Shown here in pieces: positions 58,400-64,000 of a stretch of DNA of 64,000 nt; the first letter of the stretch is position 1, and every line of letters begins with the position of its first letter. The position numbers and the translations under genes are program-made. The DNA is from Chrysophaeum taylorii (lineage: Eukaryota; Sar; Pelagophyceae; Pelagomonadales; Pelagomonadaceae). Under the pieces are notes generated by a model. The model had not been told where the DNA came from. It ran no database searches and saw only the letters and a program-made list of their open reading frames with translations. Location: assembly GCA_029834535.1 (NCBI GenBank), contig JAQMWT010000523.1:409501-473500 (forward strand), given 5' to 3'.

Positions 58400-58960
58400 C
58401 GTATCGCATGGTTGTGATGCTCTACAGCGGCGCCGAAGGAAGTACTTTAAGACTGCAACGAGCGAACGAGCTGTGCGGGACGTCGTTTCGAGTCGTCCTT
58501 GCTCTTGGCTGTCAACAGCTGCCAACAAGGTTCATCAGAAGAATTTTCCGATGATACTTGTGGTCCAGCACACGCTCTGCGGACGATATGACTCGACGCT
58601 CCGGTTGATCAAGGCTTATTTGCCTGAAGCGGAATGGTCATCGTCGATGTGTATAGCGTCTCCACCCTGCGTTCATTCAGCACTCTGCAACTTGACATCC
58701 AGAGATGTTGGCAAGGGTGTTACGGCCACTAACTGGACGATGAAGCTGTGCAAAATGGCTGGCTTCATGATGTGGCTGATTGAACAGGAGGCGTCCATTA
58801 TTTCGTATATAGCGCGCTTACACCCTTACGTGTATGTCGTCAATTTTCATGATATCACACCCACTCTGATGAGCTCTCGCGTGCGATTGTTGGTTTCCAG
58901 TCACCCACTGCACTTGCAAGAGGCTCCGACGACATGTGTGAACATGCAACAAAAATTTGC
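58400..58960 (+). mobile_element. Methyltransferase-like segment inside the retrotransposon
   Basis: LYSGAEGSTLRL (about 58420) resembles a SAM-binding first motif. CIASPPCVHSALC (about 58650-58680) resembles the Pro-Cys motif of cytosine-5 DNA methyltransferases, and SSRVRLLVSS follows further on. It lies between the protease-like and reverse-transcriptase parts. The assignment rests on short motifs only. Confidence 0.4.
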
Positions 58961-59889
58961 TGCAGCTTTAGGTTATGCTCATGAACGCCACCTTCTCCAG
59001 CTGAATAATCTTGGCTCGTCCCGAGAAGCAACAGATACGGCTTACACCGTTACGCGGGTTCCTCTTCGTTTGGGACCGCATCGCTCGGACACTCAGCCTT
59101 TGACTCTCGAGATGACGGCCGAGTTGCTCACGATGCCGGTGGATCATGATTGGGCTAGCTTGTCTAAGACAGATTCGTTCAAACATTTAGCGTCTGTCGT
59201 CCCTCCAGATACTCTTGCGATTTTAGCAGTCGATCTGCACAACTCCGTGACCAGAGGTTTCCGCCAAAGTGGCGAAGTCCTGCCGACCGCGTTGAGCCCG
59301 ACAGATCGATCCTTTGAGCAGTATTTGCGAATCTCCGACACCACCTTTCGTCACGTAGAGATTCCGCTGTTAAATACGCGTACTCGTGTCGTTAAGTGGG
59401 TGTCGAAAGATGATCTCCAGGATCCCACTAAATGGGAACCGCCAGAAGTTCCTATGCTCCCGCTTCCAACAGATGCACCGGGGACGGCTCGTGCTTCTTC
59501 TGCTGGGCTCCCCCGACAATCAAAAGTGGACGTTCCGCCGGATCCTGAACCTGAACAGGAGCCGAAAGTAAGGAGCGAGCCGAATGTGCGCGTCAAAGGT
59601 GAAAAGATCAATAAGAGCCACCCTGAGGTGAGGTTCAAATACGAAGAAAAGTTCGATGTGCCATGGAAGGATGCGCCGCGCGATGCGGACGGTGTACCGT
59701 TACCGCAGACTCCCGAGCACGTCAAGGACAATGATGCGATGAAAGTCGTAATTCCGACGAAGGAAGAAGTTGAAAAGGTTGTTCGAGATCTAGGAATTCC
59801 CGACAACCCGCATCTGGATGATGATGCGAAGATGATGTTGAGCCATTGCGTGCAATACGCGTGGGCTTTTTTGATCCGATTATGAGACC

Positions 59890-61240
59890 CGTGGACTCGC
59901 CACCGGTTTCTCTACGCTTTAAAGACGCAAACCCACGACCGATCAAGATGGCGCCTTATAGGTTGACGCCAGCAAAGCTCGAGTGTCTCAGAAAGCAGAT
60001 CACTGAGTGGTGTCGCGATGGAGTCATCCGACCGGCGAACTCTCCGTGGGGATTCCCTGTACTGATACTGCCTAAGAAGGGAGCAGAGGCCGGGACGTCG
60101 AATGCTTTTCGTGCTGCAGTTGACTTGCGTCAGCTCAATGAGCCATGCGCCGTTGGCGGACGTGCATTGATATTCGATGGGGTTATCATAACTTACGTTT
60201 GGACGCCGCGGCTCAGGACGCTGTTACGATGGTTAGTCCACTTGGAGCCCATAGTTTCTTGCGCTTGCCTCTAGGAGCAAAAACAGCAGAAGCTCTCTTT
60301 TGTAAGCAGATGGCTAGCGATTTGTCCACATGGATGTATAAGGACTTGGTCGCGTTTGTCGACGATATTATGATGGGATCGGATGAACTCCATCGACATT
60401 TACAAGTTTTGATTGAAGTGTTGTGCCATCTAGCACAGCAAGGATATAGTGGACGAACTTCGAAGTTCCACCTCGATATAGTGGACGAACTTCGAAGTTC
60501 CACCTCCTCAAGGATGAAATCGAGTTTTTGGGACATATTTCGACTCCGGAAGGCTTGAAGCCGAATCCCAAGACGTTAGAAGCGTTGCAGCAGATGCCGA
60601 TTCCCGGTACGTTGCCCAATACGTCCCCGAAGACCCATATTCGATCTTTCATTGTTATGAGCAACTATTGCCGCCGATATATGAAGAATTATTCGAAGAT
60701 TGTGGAGCCGCTTAGGCGATTGTGTCTTGAAGGCGTTAAGTTTGAGTGGACGCCTGAGTGCCAAAAGGCATGGGACACGATCATCGAAGCTTTGGTGGAC
60801 TCTCGCGGAGTTTATCATCCTGACTACGATCTTCCTTTTCAGATCCGCTCGGATGCTTCCAAGGATGGTCTGGGTGCGTATCTTTTTCAGCTCGTGGAAA
60901 TCAAGGACGAAACCGGCAAGGTGACACGAGAGGAAGGAGTAGTTGAGTATTGGAGCCGAGCTGTGCCAAAAGAGATGCGGAACTATGAGCCTCGCCGGCT
61001 AGAGCTACTGGCAGTTGTTCTGTCTCTTGAGCATTTCCGCTCTTATATCGAAGGTCACAAGACGGTCCTTGAAACAGATCATCGCAACTTGACGTTTTTA
61101 CGAAAGGCGAAGCACTCGTCTGGGCAGTTGGCTCGATGGGCGATGCGGCTCGCCAATTTTGATCCTGAATTGGGTTACAAGCCAGGGAAGTCGCCGGGAA
61201 TGAGCATCCCTGACTGTCTCTCTCGCAATCCTATAGATCA
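59890..61240 (+). mobile_element. Reverse transcriptase and RNase H regions
   Basis: RT signatures include RLTPAKLECLRKQITEW with GVIRPANSPWGFPVLILPKK, and the catalytic FVDDI (about 60355). The connection block has FLGHISTPEGLKPNP. RNase H reads IRSDASKDGLGAYL to LETDHRNLTFL. All are typical of Ty3/gypsy pol. Part of the fossil element. Confidence 0.88.
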
Positions 61241-61699
61241 TGTCATCGAGACGGACGAGTTTGGTGAACCCTTGAACCGTGCGTATCTAGTGTGCCAAGA
61301 ACTCCCTCGTTCTGTTGATGATGACGGAGTACCTTAACCTGGGTGCCATGTCATTCTGTCGTTTGTTACGACTGAGTTGCCTGTGGAGGAAGAGGAAGAA
61401 GACCTCGATGATCCGATGCAATTGGTCACGTCTCATGTCTCTACGAAACAACGTCAGAAGCAACGACTGCAGACCCAGTCTAGTATTTTCCGTGATGCCG
61501 ATGATTACCAAGAGTACATCGACAAGATTCCGGATAATTTGACTTTGGAAGAGATAGCCAAAGAGCAGATCACTGATGCTACTTGCGAGGACATTCGTTA
61601 TCGCATGGCTCAGGGCCATTCTCTTCGTCGGTACGGAGCCAATTATCGCTATCAAGTGGTGAAAGGAGTTCTCTACCGTGCCGCACCCGACTTGCACCC

Positions 61700-63258
61700 G
61701 ATGATAGTCGCACCCCGAACTTTACGGACGCGCATCATCCGATTGTACCATGACACACCTCTCAATGGTGGTCACATGGGTCGTCAAAGTACAGTGCAAT
61801 CGATACTTGAACGTTTTTGGTGGCCACATGTCTAATGAGGTGGGTGCTTACATTGCTGGTTGCATAGTGTGCAAGAAAGCTCGTACGTCTGAACCAATGA
61901 GAGCAGGTCTGCTTCAGCAACCGGTGTATGATGGTGATTGTGTCGTCCTTTGTATGGATTTGTTTGGACCTTTGCCCAGTGCTGGTCCCGAGACATATCT
62001 CATCGTCTCTTTTGATCCATTTTCTCATTTCTTGATTCTTGACGTACTACACCTTAAGACTGCTGAGTCAATCCTCGAGTCTTTTGTCGCGAATATATTA
62101 CTCAAAGGTCATCTACCTCAGAGGATTCGTACTGACAATGGGAAAGAGTTCGTCAACAAGTTGATGGAAGAGTTTTGTCATCTTTTCAATGTTCGGTATA
62201 GTACCACGATTCCGTATCATGCTCAGGCTAATCCTGCGGAAAGGGTCAACCGCTTTATCAAGGCTTTCCTCCGTGCGTGCCTTCAAAACCGCAAGATCAC
62301 GGAATGGCCCGAATTCGCGGAGTACATTGCTTTCTGTTACAATCATAAATTTATTCCGGGGACTCAGATCTCACCGTTCATGCTTCGTCTTAACCGGCAG
62401 CCTTTATTGCCGACCGATTACACGATCATGGATCTTGATGTCCGCCGCCTACCGAAAACTCGCTCCGATGTTGTGGCAGAGACTCGCGAGAGGCTGAAGT
62501 TCTATACCGCTACGGTGAACGAAGCTCGCGAGAAGGCTCTTCGTAAACAACGTCTCGCCTATAATGCGGACCATGTTGATGTGGAGTATGAAGAAGGTTC
62601 ACATGTTCTGCTCTACATCCCTTTTCTTCAGAACAAGCTTCGACCGGAATGGCGCGGTCCATTCGTTATTTTGGAACGCTTGTCCCCGGTCACTTACAGG
62701 ATTGAGTCTCTTGATTCTCCTCCCGAACGCCGTTGTGTTCATGTTAGCCAGATCACCCCTGTGATGGTTTCTCCAGTGGTCGATCGAGCTGTGCCCAAGC
62801 CCAAGGAGACCTTTCGGGATGATTACAAGCATGGTAAGTTCGTTATCTTTCGGATTCCGGATAATAAACGGTCCGATTGGCGAAAGAAGATTTACGTCGC
62901 TGAAGTTTATGAACCCTATGATTTTGTGAATGATCGAGTCGCTCTGCATTTCTATGCTGATCTCGGTCCCCATGACAAGGTTTCTTATTACAAGCCTACT
63001 TCACATCTCTCTACTCGCAAACTTAAGCCGGAATACAAGGACGTGGACGGTCGCAGTTTCACCGACAAGACCAAGGTCAACAACAGTACCACTCCTTGTG
63101 TCACCGACTTCGCCCTGCATGAGATCGATGTGTTGATTCCCAAGTTCACTTTGCGTGGTGGACGCGTTCCTGAACCTGTCGTTGAACGTGCCTACAAGAA
63201 GATTCGTTCTCGAGATGCTCATTCAGCCAAGGCTCGTGCTTCTCGCCGGACTCGCTGA
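61700..63258 (+). mobile_element. Integrase region
   Basis: A zinc-binding His-His/Cys-Cys head (HDTPLNGGHMGR, then CIVCKKA), the catalytic core with MDLFGPLP, RTDNGKEF and HAQANPAERVNRF, and an SH3-like tail (RPEWRGPFVILERLSPVTYR). About 160 further residues follow to 63258 with no chromodomain that I can recognise. Part of the fossil element. Confidence 0.88.
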
Positions 63259-63288
63259 GGGCAGCTCGTGTTCTCACCAGGGGAGTCC

Positions 63289-63614
63289 TGTGGCGGCAAC
63301 TCCTGACCGCTAAGGCTTACCCCCCCTCTCTCGAGGCTTGATACCCGTTCAACGGGACACCTTTCCCTATCTTCTTAGTGACATCATACCTCTCTCTTGT
63401 GAGAAGCATTCTTGCTGTATTCTTGTAGCATTCTTGCTATCATATACCATCTCTCCATCTTGTTGAGAGGCTTGGTGAGCGTGAGCAAGGTGTGTGGCGA
63501 GCATATCCGACCCCGAGTCCGTGTTTTCCTCGTTCAGTGAGGTCTAGGACGAGTCGGTGAGTACCCTCTTTGTCACCCGGGGGTCGGGAAGGTTTTTTTT
63601 TTTGTGCCGCCATA
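63289..63614 (+). repeat. 3' LTR
   Basis: 326 bp, TGTGGCGGCA to GCCGCCATA, preceded by AGGGGAG. It lacks the insertion present in the 5' LTR and so shows the ancestral LTR layout. Confidence 0.88.
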
Positions 63615-64000
63615 CTTGGTATGGTCAAAAATTTGAATTGCCGTTTAACATGGACCTTCACGTGACCAATTTCGGCGAGTAGGCCAAGGTAAAGGGATTT
63701 GACTTGGCCTCGGCGGCGATGGCAGAAGCGGCTCCAATGCCTGTACACCAGCTCGTGTTTGATGAGGATGTCAGCGGGTCACGGAGGATGTGGAATACGC
63801 CGCGAGGCCGCACATGCCACCGGAGCAGTATCGAGACAACACGGCCGGGAAAACAGGGAAGAGAACGGCGGCTCCAGGGGTAGTATTGAAGCACGCCAGG
63901 CGACTGACAATGGATCGCCCAGAGTGTGCGAAGGAAGAGACGGGGAATAGTAAAAAGACGCACTGCTGCATTTATTTATACCACAATCCGAAGAGGAAGA
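63615..64000. other. 3' flank of the retrotransposon
   Basis: No gene supported. Short open stretches exist on both strands (for example a plus-strand MAEAAPMPVHQLVFDEDV at about 63719) without a recognised family. An (ATTT)n run lies near 63970. Confidence 0.4.

Larger units (their letters stand above)
53414..63614 (+). mobile_element. Ty3/gypsy-type LTR retrotransposon, broken copy
   Basis: About 10.2 kb, bounded by LTRs starting TGTGGCGGCA and ending GCCGCCATA. The flanking bases CCTGG (53409-53413) and CTTGG (63615-63619) form an imperfect 5 bp target duplication. A purine-rich tract precedes the 3' LTR. The internal order is gag-like, protease-like, a methyltransferase-like segment, reverse transcriptase, RNase H and integrase, which is the Ty3/gypsy order. 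The coding region is interrupted in roughly half a dozen places, so this is a fossil. The LTRs differ at about a dozen positions over ~325 bp (about 96% identity), so the insertion is fairly recent but not new. Confidence 0.9.

Noticed and set aside
1-64000. tRNA or rRNA genes
   Set aside because: I looked for GTTCGA-type T-loops in a cloverleaf context and for rRNA motifs on both strands and found none that folded convincingly by eye.

Overview
This is nuclear DNA of a GC-rich, gene-dense microbial eukaryote. The evidence is spliceosomal introns of only about 40-115 bp with GT..AG ends, eukaryote-only proteins (SIN3, MMS19, RAD1, uS5/RPS2, an RNA polymerase III subunit, a SNAP-25-like SNARE, kynurenine 3-monooxygenase), alternating gene orientation with very short spacers, and runs of one residue (Asp, Gln, Asn, Ser) encoded by triplet repeats. 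Several predicted flagellar or microtubule-type proteins and a PIF/Harbinger-like element with a DUF6818-like companion fit a stramenopile alga, perhaps a pelagophyte, but that placement is inference.

Layout. 1-2.8 kb: the end of an SGNH esterase gene, a three-exon nucleotide-sugar transferase and a convergent, overlapping FSH serine hydrolase. 2.8-10 kb is gene-poor: an NADPH oxidase/ferric reductase gene, a self-complementary tandem array, a decayed PIF/Harbinger DNA transposon and two nearly identical inverted copies of a ~50 bp dispersed repeat. 10-15 kb: SIN3 corepressor in seven exons. 15-26 kb: a MYND/RING-CH/TPR protein, two IQ-motif proteins, a SHAQKYF-type MYB factor, RPS2 divergent from RAD1, and KMO divergent from a ubiquitin-like gene. 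That ubiquitin-like gene is fused in frame, through a spliced junction, to ribosomal protein eL41, and it is the most unusual gene in the window. 27-40 kb: MMS19, a 2951-residue armadillo protein with four cyclic-nucleotide-binding domains, a GT15 mannosyltransferase and a small secreted protein. 40-52 kb: a SAXO-like microtubule protein, a WW-like protein, a sulfotransferase, an RPC7-like Pol III subunit, a membrane-anchored MYND protein, an ARL2BP/BART protein, a PH-domain Qbc-SNARE, a six-EF-hand protein, a SET-domain protein and a coiled-coil protein.

52-64 kb: a gene-poor stretch followed by a ~10.2 kb Ty3/gypsy-type LTR retrotransposon fossil (53414-63614). Its LTRs are about 96% identical. 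Its coding region is broken in roughly half a dozen places and includes an unusual methyltransferase-like segment between protease-like and reverse-transcriptase parts. A 136 bp element carrying the same dispersed repeat core sits inside its 5' LTR, flanked by a 9 bp duplication.

Genes are often paired head to head across 50-190 bp (RPS2/RAD1, KMO/Ubl-eL41, MMS19/ARM-cNBD, SAXO/WW, RPC7/MYND), which implies shared promoters. Other pairs meet tail to tail with overlap or almost no gap. No tRNA, rRNA or CRISPR was found.
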